A stretch of 64,000 nucleotides of DNA, taken from Nevskia sp. (GTDB taxonomy: Bacteria > Pseudomonadota > Gammaproteobacteria > Nevskiales > Nevskiaceae). This document shows positions 17,308-25,112 of the stretch, piece after piece (positions within the stretch are counted from its first letter, which is position 1; every line of letters begins with the position of its first letter). Location: positions 49,669-113,668 of the forward strand of contig JARLJS010000049.1 in the NCBI GenBank assembly GCA_031291075.1. The letters are read 5' to 3'. Made by a program: the position numbers and the translations under genes. The notes beneath the pieces are model-generated. The model was not told the origin of the DNA, made no database searches, and saw nothing but the letters and a program-made list of their open reading frames with translations.

Positions 17308-17783
17308 TTCGGCTTGGTTTGGGGGAGCACCCCGATGCTCGTCGTATTGGGCCCGTCCGTGCCCGGCTTGCCCTCCGGCCCGTAGCTGTACAAGGCAAAA
17401 GGCGGTGTGCCGGTGCCGGAGAAGGCATAGATGTAAGGGTGGCCCCACGGATCGTTGGGCAACGCATCCTCCAGGTAGGGACCATGCCAGTGCGCCTTCA
17501 GCTCGGCGTCGGTGGGGGGGGTTACCAGCAGGCTCAGCCCCTCCTCCGTCGTCGGATAGCGGTTGATGTCCAGCCGCAGTGTATCGAGCGCGGTGCGCAG
17601 GTTGCGGACCTGCACCTCGGCGGTGGTGACCTTCGAAGAATCCAGGCGGCCCAGCAACTGAGGTCCCACCAGCGCCGCGAGCATGCCGATGATCACCAGT
17701 ACGATCAGCAGCTCCAGCAGCGTGAAGCCGCGGCTCGCGCCGGACAGGGCGCCGCGCCGACCGGATGACAAGCCAAGTTTCAT
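17304..17783 (-). CDS. gspG: T2SS major pseudopilin GspG
   Basis: The product (159 residues) is the major pseudopilin. The leader MKLGLSSGRRGALSGASRG is cleaved before FTLLELLIVLVIIGMLAALVGPQ (Glu at +5, Pro in the helix). The soluble domain contains the family's calcium-binding loop region, RYPTTEEGLSLL followed by YLEDALPNDPWGHPYIY. ATG 17783 is preferred over a TTG 60 nt upstream because it gives a normal leader. It is the first gene of the leftward G-H-I-L-M-N operon. The 130-bp gap to the divergent gspE at 17914 should contain both promoters, which suggests coordinated expression of the two halves of the system. Confidence 0.93.
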   Translation of the reverse strand: MKLGLSSGRRGALSGASRGFTLLELLIVLVIIGMLAALVGPQLLGRLDSSKVTTAEVQVRNLRTALDTLRLDINRYPTTEEGLSLLVTPPTDAELKAHWHGPYLEDALPNDPWGHPYIYAFSGTGTPPFALYSYGPEGKPGTDGPNTTSIGVLPQTKPN

Positions 17784-17913
17784 GGGAATGCGATAAGATG
17801 TGAAACGTCGAAAATTGTGGCACCTCGCCAGAAAGATCGTCAAGCAAGCTATCGCCCGAAAGCAGTCCGAGAGGCGTGGTGGTGCACCGGCGGAAACCTA
17901 AGTTTTTCAACCG

Positions 17914-19674
17914 ATGAGCGACAGCGTACTCCTATCCGCCCCCGAGCGTTCTGCGGCATCGCAGTCGCCGCCGCTGTCCGGCACCGATGCGCGGCGGCCC
18001 ATCGGTCAGCTGCTGCTGTCGCGTGGCTTCCTGGCCGAGAGCGATCTGGAACGCGGTCTGGCGTTCCAGGCGCGCTTCGGCGGCCGGCTTGGCGCGGTGC
18101 TGGTTCGCATCGGCGCGGTTGCCGAAAAGGACGTGCTGGCCGCCCTGGCAAGCCAGCTTGGCCTGCCGGTGCTCGCGACCGACGACATCCCCGCCGACGC
18201 CGCAGTTTTTCTGGCCGCCGTCGAGCGCTCCGGTTATCCGATGGACTGGTGGCTGGACCAGGAAGCCCTGGTGTGGCAGGACCAGCCGGACGGTTCGGTA
18301 TTCTGCGTCGCGCGCGACCCGGTGCTGCCCAGCCTGAACGAGGCGGTGGAGAAGGCTTTCTCCGGCGCATGCAGGGTGCAATGGCTGCTCGTCTCGAACC
18401 AGGACCTGGATCGCACCCTGGACCTGATCGAGCAAAGGCTGCGGCAGGACCAACGCAGCGTTTCCGACGAAGTGCACCATCTGCGCGAGTTGGCAGAAGA
18501 GGCCCCGGTGGTGGAACTGGTCGGCAACACCCTGTCCCAATCGTTCAACGAACGCGCTTCCGACATCCACATCGAGCCCGGCGAGTTGCAGTTCCGCATC
18601 CGCTATCGCATCGACGGCGTGCTGCACACGCGGCTGACCCTGCCGCGCGATCGTTTCGACGCAGTGGCCTCCCGGGTCAAGATCCTGGCGGGCATGGACA
18701 TCGCCGAACGCCGGCTGCCGCAGGACGGCCGCACCACCCAGCGCATCAACGGCCAGGAGGTCGATATCCGCGTCTCGGCTCTGCCGGGCACCTGGGGCGA
18801 ATCGCTGGTGCTGCGCCTGCTGCCGAAGGAGCGCAAGGCGTTCGAACTGCGCCGGCTGGGCATGGAAGCGGATCACCAACAGCAGTTCGCGGAGGCGATC
18901 CGGGTGCCGAACGGCGTGATCCTCGTCACCGGGCCCACCGGCTCGGGCAAATCCACCACGCTCTATGCCGCGCTGGAAACGATCAACGACGGCACCACCA
19001 AGATCATCACGGTGGAAGACCCGGTCGAGTACCACATCAAGGGGGTCAACCAGGTCCAGGTGCATGCGGAGATCGGCTACACCTTCGCGCGCGCCCTGCG
19101 CTCGATCCTGCGCCAGGACCCGGACGTGATCATGATCGGTGAAATCCGCGACCTGGAGACGGCGCAGATCGCGGTGCAGGCTTCGCTCACCGGTCACCTT
19201 GTGTTCGCCACACTGCACACCAACGACGCCATTTCGTCCTTCACCCGACTGATCGACATGGGGCTGGAGCCGTTCCTGGTGGCCTCTGCGCTGCGCGGCG
19301 TGCTGGCCCAGCGCCTGGTGCGCCGCCTGTGCGAGCGCTGCGCACGCCCGGCCGAGCCGCCCGCCGCGGTGCTGGCGGAAGCGGAGAGCGCCGGGGCCCC
19401 TGCCGGCGCGGCGGCGCGCTGGCGCACGGCGGTGGGCTGCGCCGATTGCCAGGGGACCGGTTACAAGGGGCGGGTGGGTATCTACGAGTGGATCGGCCTC
19501 AACGACGATCTGCGCGATGCGATCCTGCGCCGCCTGTCCGCCCACGAGGCGACCGGGATCGCCCGCCGCGCGGGCTGGCGCTCGCTGCGCCAGGACGGGT
19601 TGATCAAGGCCGCCGCCGGCGCAACCACGGTGGACGAGGTGATGCGTGTCACTGGCCTGCAGCTTGAGGACTGA
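17914..19674 (+). CDS. gspE: T2SS assembly ATPase GspE
   Basis: The gene encodes the cytoplasmic hexameric ATPase (586 residues) that drives pseudopilus assembly. Two N-terminal N1-type modules (about 28-180; RPIGQLLLSRGFLAESDLE is typical) are followed by the N2/CTD core. Walker A is GPTGSGKST (340-348), the Asp box is VEDPVEY, Walker B is DVIMIGEIRD (404-413) and the His box is GHLVFATLHTND. A four-Cys zinc knuckle is present (C473, C476, C509, C512). N1 should contact GspL. It starts a rightward operon; gspJ begins 29 nt before its stop. The annotated ATG has no strong Shine-Dalgarno sequence. Confidence 0.95.
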   Translation: MSDSVLLSAPERSAASQSPPLSGTDARRPIGQLLLSRGFLAESDLERGLAFQARFGGRLGAVLVRIGAVAEKDVLAALASQLGLPVLATDDIPADAAVFLAAVERSGYPMDWWLDQEALVWQDQPDGSVFCVARDPVLPSLNEAVEKAFSGACRVQWLLVSNQDLDRTLDLIEQRLRQDQRSVSDEVHHLRELAEEAPVVELVGNTLSQSFNERASDIHIEPGELQFRIRYRIDGVLHTRLTLPRDRFDAVASRVKILAGMDIAERRLPQDGRTTQRINGQEVDIRVSALPGTWGESLVLRLLPKERKAFELRRLGMEADHQQQFAEAIRVPNGVILVTGPTGSGKSTTLYAALETINDGTTKIITVEDPVEYHIKGVNQVQVHAEIGYTFARALRSILRQDPDVIMIGEIRDLETAQIAVQASLTGHLVFATLHTNDAISSFTRLIDMGLEPFLVASALRGVLAQRLVRRLCERCARPAEPPAAVLAEAESAGAPAGAAARWRTAVGCADCQGTGYKGRVGIYEWIGLNDDLRDAILRRLSAHEATGIARRAGWRSLRQDGLIKAAAGATTVDEVMRVTGLQLED

Positions 19675-20278
19675 TCCGACGGCCCGGTGGGCCGCACCCG
19701 GACGGACCGCAGGATTCACCGTGATCGAAATCCTGGTGGTGCTGGTGGTCATGGCCCTGATCACCGGCACCCTGCTGTCCGCTTACGAGCGCATACTCGA
19801 CGTACGGATCCGCTTGGTCACGTTCACCGACAGCGTGGGAACGCCGGATCTCGTATCCAGCTGGTTCCGTGATTCGGTCGATGGTTTGATTGCAGACTCC
19901 AAGAATGGTCCGAACAAATTCGCGGGTGGGCGGCGGCGCCTGAGCGGCCTGTCGCTGGCGACGCCCACCGGCACGCCCGGCGTGCCGACGCGCATTCTGT
20001 GGGAGCTTGGCTTCGACCCGGCGGAAGACAGGACTTCGCTGCGCTTTCAGGCCGGCGACGGACCGCAGCTGGCGGTTGCGTCCTGGCCCGGGGATCGCGG
20101 CGGATTCCGCTATTGCCAGCCCGACCTCCAATGCTACGAGAGCTGGCCGCCGCCGCAGGGGACCGCGGAGCAGTTGCCCGCGGTGATCCGCCTCGACCTC
20201 GTAAAAGGATCGGATGCCTGGCCGATTCTGGCTGCACCCCGTGACGCCCGTGATCCACCTCTCGCCCGCAGCAGCTAG
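19646..20278 (+). CDS. gspJ: T2SS minor pseudopilin GspJ
   Basis: The product (210 residues) starts with GTG inside the 3' end of gspE. A 23-residue leader ends RTAG and is followed by FTVIEILVVLVVMAL (Glu at +5), then a globular domain with a Cys pair (RYCQPDLQCYE). GspJ is one of three minor pseudopilins that form the pseudopilus tip with I and K. The 3' end overlaps the start of gspK by 65 nt if ATG 20214 is used, or by less with the downstream GTG starts. Assignment to J follows size, leader and the order E-J-K. Confidence 0.85.
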   Translation: MSLACSLRTDPTARWAAPGRTAGFTVIEILVVLVVMALITGTLLSAYERILDVRIRLVTFTDSVGTPDLVSSWFRDSVDGLIADSKNGPNKFAGGRRRLSGLSLATPTGTPGVPTRILWELGFDPAEDRTSLRFQAGDGPQLAVASWPGDRGGFRYCQPDLQCYESWPPPQGTAEQLPAVIRLDLVKGSDAWPILAAPRDARDPPLARSS

Positions 20279-21323
20279 CCGGGGAGGGGCGCGCCGCCAG
20301 GACGGTTTCGTGCTGGTGGCGGTGATCTGGTTCGTGGCGCTGCTGGCGCTGGTGGCGGCCATCACTTCGGCTTGGATGTCGGGCGCGCTGGGGCGTACCG
20401 CGGCACTGCAGGACCGGCTTAGCGTGCGCGCCGCCACCATCAGCGCGGTCGACCTCATCGGCTACCAGATGAGCAGCAACTACTTCAGTTCGCGCGGACT
20501 GGAGAACATGGGCGGCAAGGAACTGGAGCAGTTGCGTTCACCGCAGTCGATCGTGAGCAGGCCGTCGACCTCCGGCGATTTCATTGCGCTCGATGGCAGG
20601 CCCTATCGGCTGGGTGCGGGTGTGGTGCGGCTGCAGGACGACATGGGCCTGCTCAACCTCAACGGCGGCGACCGTACGCGCTTGGCCCGCTTGCTGGGTC
20701 AACACGGCCTCGATCCGCACGCCGCCGCCGCGCTGGCGGACAGCCTGGCCAGATACGTCGAGGGCGCCAAATCGGCGCAATTCGGGGCGCGGATCGTCGC
20801 GCCACCGGCTGCCGACGAGCCATCCGTCGGCAGCCGCTACCTGTTGCGCACACCCTGGGAAGCGGCCCGCATTGAGTCCTGGGACGCCTATCCGGCGCTG
20901 TGGGGCGGGCCCGACGCCCTCCCGAATTTCACCACGGTGGCCAATTCGCAAGGACTCAACGTCAATACCGCGCCGATCCCGGTCCTGCGCAGCCTGGTCG
21001 GTGTCGATGCGGACGCGGCGGCGCGCATCGCCGACTATCGCGCCAAGCGGCCGATCCTGAGCCCCGACGAACTGCAGCTGGCTGCCGGGACCGGTATCTC
21101 CACCGATCCCTTGACCACCACTTTTTTCCCCGCCAGAAGCTTGCGCCTGCAGCTGTTGTACCCGAACGATCCGTTGATGCACATCGTCGCAGTGCGTGTC
21201 ACCGGTGCGGGCACGGCTCCGTTTCGGATCGAGTATGCGGTCGATCTCCCGTTCGACGCGGCCGCGCGCGCCGTGCTGGCGCAGCAGGCGTTGCCCGCGT
21301 TTCCTGTCGCGCTGGAAAAGTAA
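20214..21323 (+). CDS. gspK: T2SS tip pseudopilin GspK
   Basis: The product (369 residues) is the large minor pseudopilin that caps the T2SS pseudopilus. The cleavage site is DG-FVLVAVIWFVALLALVAAI. The residue at +5 is Ala rather than Glu, which is the known hallmark of GspK. The large soluble domain contains DDMGLLNLNGG and NVNTAPIPVLRSL, the helix-hairpin-helix-like signature of this family. GTG 20241 or 20250 would give a more usual leader of about 30 residues than ATG 20214. It is convergent with the downstream TPR/glycosyltransferase gene, with a 24-bp gap. Confidence 0.87.
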   Translation: MPGRFWLHPVTPVIHLSPAAASRGGARRQDGFVLVAVIWFVALLALVAAITSAWMSGALGRTAALQDRLSVRAATISAVDLIGYQMSSNYFSSRGLENMGGKELEQLRSPQSIVSRPSTSGDFIALDGRPYRLGAGVVRLQDDMGLLNLNGGDRTRLARLLGQHGLDPHAAAALADSLARYVEGAKSAQFGARIVAPPAADEPSVGSRYLLRTPWEAARIESWDAYPALWGGPDALPNFTTVANSQGLNVNTAPIPVLRSLVGVDADAAARIADYRAKRPILSPDELQLAAGTGISTDPLTTTFFPARSLRLQLLYPNDPLMHIVAVRVTGAGTAPFRIEYAVDLPFDAAARAVLAQQALPAFPVALEK

Positions 21324-21347
21324 GACGACCGTCGCGGCCGCCGGCGC

Positions 21348-22697
21348 TTACGAAGCGGCCCGCCTGGCTTGCAGCTGCGGCATCGACAGCAGCTTCCTGG
21401 CGCGCGCCACGGCTCCCGCCCAGTCGCCGGGCGTCTTCTGTTGGACGATGCGCAGCGTGGGGTACCAGGGCGAGTCGTCGCGGTTGCGCAGCCAGCGCCA
21501 GCAGCGCGAAAACGGCAGCAAGGCGATCGCGGGTTTGCCGATGCCGGCGGCCAGATGCAGCGTGGCGGTGTCGACGCAAACCACCAGATCGAGCTGGTCG
21601 ATCAGGCGGGCACTCGCCATGAAATCGGTCATCATGGGCGCCAGGTCGTGGACGAGCGCCGACACCCCCAGGGCCTCGATATCCGCCGCCCGCGGGCCGA
21701 CCTGCAGCGAATACAGCGCGATTTCGGAATCCGCCAGCGGCAGCATCTGCCGCAGCTCCATCGAGCGGTGGGTGTCGAGATCGAATGCCGGCGAGCCGGC
21801 CCAGACGATTCCGACCTTGAGCCTGCCGTCGTCGGCGACCTGGCGCGGGCCGCGCTCGAATGTGAGCGGGAAGGGCTTGATGTCCTGCAGCCGTACACCC
21901 AGGTGCAGCGGCAGCGAGAGCAGCGGGCAGTGGAAATCGGCCTTCACCGCGGCAACCGGACCCGTCACCTCGATCCCGGGCAGGCTCATCTGCAGCAGGC
22001 TGATCAGGGGGGGCTGCACCGACAGGACCACGCGCGCGCCGCGCTGCAGCAATTGCGGCACGAAGCGGCAGAACTGCAGCGTGTCCCCCAGGCCCTGCTC
22101 GAAATGGACGAACACCCTCTTGCCCTGCAGGTCCTCGCCCTGCCAGCGCGGGATGCCCGATTGCCACACCGGGTGCTTTTCGCCAGCCCGCCGCCAGCGC
22201 GCCTCCCAGGCGGCAAACCCGGCCGGCAAGTCCCCGATGGACAGCAACAGCCTGCCGCGGTCGCCTTCCACGATCGGATCGCCAGGTCCCAGCTTGAGGG
22301 CGCGGTCATAGCAGCGCAGCGCCTCCACGTTCATGCCCAGCGCGGCGTGCAGCATGCCGGACACATGCCAGGAGCCGCGAAAGTCGGGTGCCAGCTGCCG
22401 CGCCTTGGCGAGTAACGGGCGCGCTTCCTCGTAGCGCCCCAGCAGAAGCAGTACCCCGCCCAGGTTGCTCTGTATCATGCCGTTGCCGGGGAGGGCCGAT
22501 GCGGCTATGCTCAGATGCGCCAGCGCTGCTTCCAGCTTGCCCGCGCGAATCAGCAGCGAGGCCAGATTGGTGTGGGCAGGGGCGTGCCTGCCGTCGTAGG
22601 CGAGCGCCGCCGCGTAGTAGGCCCTTGCCTGCTCGGCGTTGCCGGCCCGTTCGAACTGCGCCCCGATCTGAAAGGCCTGTTCCGCCTGTTCGCTCAT
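21348..22697 (-). CDS. TPR-repeat protein with GT9-like glycosyltransferase domain
   Basis: The product (449 residues) has an N-terminal TPR array (about residues 5-175; repeats such as APAHTNLASLLIRAGKLEAA) and a C-terminal GT-B half resembling heptosyltransferase/GT9-like domains. That half includes VFVHFEQGLGDTLQFCRFV, KVGIVWAGSP and DLVVCVDTATLHLAAGIGKP. Such TPR-GT fusions are cytosolic and are often linked to protein or surface-glycan glycosylation, though acceptors are mostly unproven. It stands alone on the minus strand between gspK and the gene for the exported 586-residue protein. That position invites, but does not prove, a role in modifying that protein. No close named homologue is recognised. 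Confidence 0.75.
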   Translation of the reverse strand: MSEQAEQAFQIGAQFERAGNAEQARAYYAAALAYDGRHAPAHTNLASLLIRAGKLEAALAHLSIAASALPGNGMIQSNLGGVLLLLGRYEEARPLLAKARQLAPDFRGSWHVSGMLHAALGMNVEALRCYDRALKLGPGDPIVEGDRGRLLLSIGDLPAGFAAWEARWRRAGEKHPVWQSGIPRWQGEDLQGKRVFVHFEQGLGDTLQFCRFVPQLLQRGARVVLSVQPPLISLLQMSLPGIEVTGPVAAVKADFHCPLLSLPLHLGVRLQDIKPFPLTFERGPRQVADDGRLKVGIVWAGSPAFDLDTHRSMELRQMLPLADSEIALYSLQVGPRAADIEALGVSALVHDLAPMMTDFMASARLIDQLDLVVCVDTATLHLAAGIGKPAIALLPFSRCWRWLRNRDDSPWYPTLRIVQQKTPGDWAGAVARARKLLSMPQLQARRAAS

Positions 22698-22906
22698 GAA
22701 TCCTCGCGTGGTGGCTCAAACGCCGGTAGGCGACCGCCCGCCTGATCGGTCTTGCGCATGGGTGGGACGGTTTGTCCACGCCGGGCATCGATTTTCTACG
22801 GCAAACCGGCCATCCCGGTTAGCATACTTCTCCGCATGGTCTGTGCGCACCCCGTCCACACCCTCTCCTCGCGGCTGGAAACACGAGAATCAGAGCTTCC
22901 GGAAAA

Positions 22907-22957
22907 TTGACCCAGGTCAATTTACCCCCGTTTGGGGTTATTGACCCAGCCGGGGTC
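22907..22957. promoter_or_regulatory. Cluster of three dyad-symmetric elements
   Basis: TTGACC-CA-GGTCAA (22907-22920) is a perfect 6-bp dyad. ACCCC/GGGGT (22924-22928 and 22934-22938) and GACCC/GGGTC (22943-22947 and 22953-22957) follow at once. The TTGACCCA word occurs twice, at 22907 and 22941. Such dense symmetry just upstream of or overlapping a -35-like TTGACC suggests operator sites. Confidence 0.4.
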
Positions 22958-22969
22958 TTGGCGTAGCTT
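22941..22969 (+). promoter_or_regulatory. Possible sigma70-type promoter of the exported-protein gene
   Basis: TTGACC (22941-22946; 5 of 6 consensus) and TAGCTT (22964-22969; 3 of 6) are separated by exactly 17 nt. The weak -10 keeps confidence low. It would start transcription near 22976 and give a leader of about 245 nt. Confidence 0.3.
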
Positions 22970-23221
22970 TACCGGCGCGCTTAGGGATTGGATCGTACGC
23001 GAACGTTGCTCCGGGAATCGGTGAGTTCAAGCGCTGCGCATTCTGGGGCATAGGGGTTCGAGCTCTAGTCCGTCAAGCAGGTGGAGGGGCACCTTATCGA
23101 TTATTGCTTTGCGTTCTGAGTCGTTCGGCCACCTTCAGGGCGGCTATTCGGCGAGGGGTTCCTGTCCAGCGAAGAAGCAACCCGTTTGCTCAACATCAAT
23201 TGCGGTCCAGGAGATTCAACA

Positions 23222-24982
23222 ATGTCTAACAGTAAACAGCGTTCTTTGGTCAAGGGAGTAGGCGGTTTTGCGCTTACGGCACTGGCAGTGGCAACGTCGG
23301 CGCAGGCTTTTGCGAGCCCCACCGTCACCTGGGGCGACACCGTCACCCCGGTCATCTACGCCGTCCAGGCGTTTTACCCGGCTTACAACCCCACCGGCAG
23401 CGCCTTCTACAACTCGGGCATGCAGTACTCGGCCGGCCCCGTAACGCCGACCAGCGGCGGTAGCGTGGCCTTCAGGCTCACTCTGCCGGGCTGCAGCGTT
23501 GCCTCCAACGGTACGTTCACCACCTCCACGGGCATGGTGTTCCAGAACGCTCCGAGCGTCGTGGGCGACGGCATCGTGTTTTCCGCCACGCAGACCCAGG
23601 CCACGAACCAGGGCCCTTCCGGCGCTAACGCGCAGGGAAGCTGCTACGCCAACTTTACCGTCAACACCGGCACCGGAACTTCCGCTGCCACCGGCACGCT
23701 GACCCTGGGTGGTTTCCAGGTGAACGGCGCCAACTCCGTCATGAATCCGCCGAACGGCGGGAACAGCAGCGGCACCGCGGCGGGCACCCTCAACAACATC
23801 CCGCTGTGCGAGCAGATCCTCACCTCGGCCGGCTTCAATCCGAGCCTGGTTCAGCCGGCGCCGACCGTTGCCAACCTTGAATGCTCGACGTTCGCGCAGT
23901 CCGGCAACGACCTGGTGTTCTCGACCCTCGGGTCGGATGCCGGCGGCGCCACCAGCGCCGATATCGACATCTGGTCGTTCGTCAGCAATGGCAACGCCTG
24001 GCAGGAGCCCGCCGCGATTCCGTTCTCTCTGACGCATTTCGGCGTCGGCGTCGGCAACTCGGGCAGCTCCCAGGAGTTCGTCGACATCGGCCGGACCGAG
24101 GTCGTCAACAACAACTTCGTCGACAACTTCGGCGTCAACGTGTTTGTTCCGTACCCGAGCAGCAGCAACAACACCGGTACCGTCGTGATCACCGGCGTTT
24201 CGCCGAGTTCTCAGTTCACGCCCACCACCGGCATCGGCTTCAGCTACCTGAGCACACTCGGGTCGGAATCCAGCGGCGGAGTGGCTGGTCCGGCTTGCAC
24301 GGACACCAGCAGTGTGAGCGCCCCCGATGCTTCGGGAACCTTCTCAGCAGGCGGCAACACCTTCACCTACACGGCGACGCTGCCCGCAGTGTCCACGTAC
24401 AACACCAAGACCTACGTTGACTTCGAGACCTGCCACGTGTCGGATGCCGGTGCCGACGTGGCGAACCGGGCCAACGACGTGGTTGGTGGGGTGAGTTCCT
24501 GGAGCGAAACGATCACGACGACGACCGGTGCGCCGTCGACCATCAGCGTCGCGCAGGGTGAGTCCACGGCTCTGATCCCGTACAACTACAACGCCAACAT
24601 CACGTACTTCAACTACGTGGCGACCGGCGGCGGCCTGATCCCGCTCCTGTCCATTGCCAACAACTCGACGAATCCCGCCAACGTTGTGTGCCGTGTGCAG
24701 GGCAACGACGGGTTCTTCGGATTTGCGGTGGTGTACAACGAAAACAACGTCGATCTGCCGGCCAACGCGAACGATCAGATTCTGTGGAGCACGATCTTCG
24801 CGGATGCGGGCATCGGCGGCGCTTCGGATCCCACCGCGCTGGCTGGCCTGCCGTCGAGTGCTTACTGCTTCGCGCCGGCGGGCGTGGACCTGTCGGAAAT
24901 CAACTACAACCCGGGCGACGGCAGCATCGTCAACCTGGACCGCCAGGTGAACGAAGCGGTGCAGTTTCGTTCCTCGCCGTAA
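23222..24982 (+). CDS. Exported low-charge Thr/Ser/Asn/Gly-rich protein; candidate T2SS substrate or surface-layer-like protein
   Basis: The 586-residue product is not recognised as any named family. ATG 23222 has a good ribosome-binding site and begins MSNSKQRSLVKGVGGFALTALAVATSAQAFA, a Sec signal with cleavage near AFA-SP. The mature part is almost free of Lys and Arg and is rich in Thr, Ser, Asn, Gly, Ala and Val. It contains many short beta-strand-like segments and about nine to ten scattered Cys that could form disulfides. No catalytic motif, repeat family or membrane anchor is evident. It has a long private leader and a strong terminator, so it looks like a highly expressed monocistronic gene. 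Its place between gspK and gspF suggests it is exported by this T2SS. A surface-layer or matrix protein fits composition and context, but that is inference. Confidence 0.75.
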   Translation: MSNSKQRSLVKGVGGFALTALAVATSAQAFASPTVTWGDTVTPVIYAVQAFYPAYNPTGSAFYNSGMQYSAGPVTPTSGGSVAFRLTLPGCSVASNGTFTTSTGMVFQNAPSVVGDGIVFSATQTQATNQGPSGANAQGSCYANFTVNTGTGTSAATGTLTLGGFQVNGANSVMNPPNGGNSSGTAAGTLNNIPLCEQILTSAGFNPSLVQPAPTVANLECSTFAQSGNDLVFSTLGSDAGGATSADIDIWSFVSNGNAWQEPAAIPFSLTHFGVGVGNSGSSQEFVDIGRTEVVNNNFVDNFGVNVFVPYPSSSNNTGTVVITGVSPSSQFTPTTGIGFSYLSTLGSESSGGVAGPACTDTSSVSAPDASGTFSAGGNTFTYTATLPAVSTYNTKTYVDFETCHVSDAGADVANRANDVVGGVSSWSETITTTTGAPSTISVAQGESTALIPYNYNANITYFNYVATGGGLIPLLSIANNSTNPANVVCRVQGNDGFFGFAVVYNENNVDLPANANDQILWSTIFADAGIGGASDPTALAGLPSSAYCFAPAGVDLSEINYNPGDGSIVNLDRQVNEAVQFRSSP

Positions 24983-25049
24983 GTAGCAGCGATAGGGTAA
25001 CAAGTCGGCCGAGGCGCAGTATCGCGGCTTGACAAGAGGTTTGTAGTAG

Positions 25050-25080
25050 TTCGGGGGGCTTAGGCCCCCCGAATTTTTTT
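25050..25080 (+). terminator. Strong intrinsic terminator after the exported-protein gene
   Basis: TTCGGGGGGC (25050-25059), loop TTAG and GCCCCCCGAA (25064-25073) form a perfect 10-bp stem followed by seven T residues. It lies 68 nt after the stop and only 32 nt before gspF, so it insulates gspF from the presumably strong upstream transcript. Confidence 0.96.
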
Positions 25081-25112
25081 GCCCGTCGCTTTTGTCTTAG
25101 AATGGCCCGGCC

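Larger units (their letters stand above)
22698..23221 (+). other. Long leader/intergenic region upstream of the exported protein gene
   Basis: This 524-bp region precedes the exported-protein gene. It has a cluster of small dyads (22907-22957) and one plausible sigma70-like promoter (22941-22969), which would leave a ~245-nt untranslated leader. A good ribosome-binding site (AGGAG about 8-12 nt before ATG 23222) ends it. I could not match the leader to a riboswitch class by eye. No ORF in it looks coding. Confidence 0.5.

Noticed and set aside
17308..17910. N-terminal extension of the gspH frame across gspG
   Set aside because: Reading through gspG in another frame would destroy the prepilin leader; TTG 17307 gives a normal leader and TTGA coupling.
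17932..19770. A 612-codon minus-strand open frame
   Set aside because: Antisense shadow of gspE, whose motifs are intact on the + strand.
22976..23221. Riboswitch in the leader of the exported-protein gene
   Set aside because: No match to the conserved cores of c-di-GMP, glycine or cobalamin riboswitches that I could see by eye.
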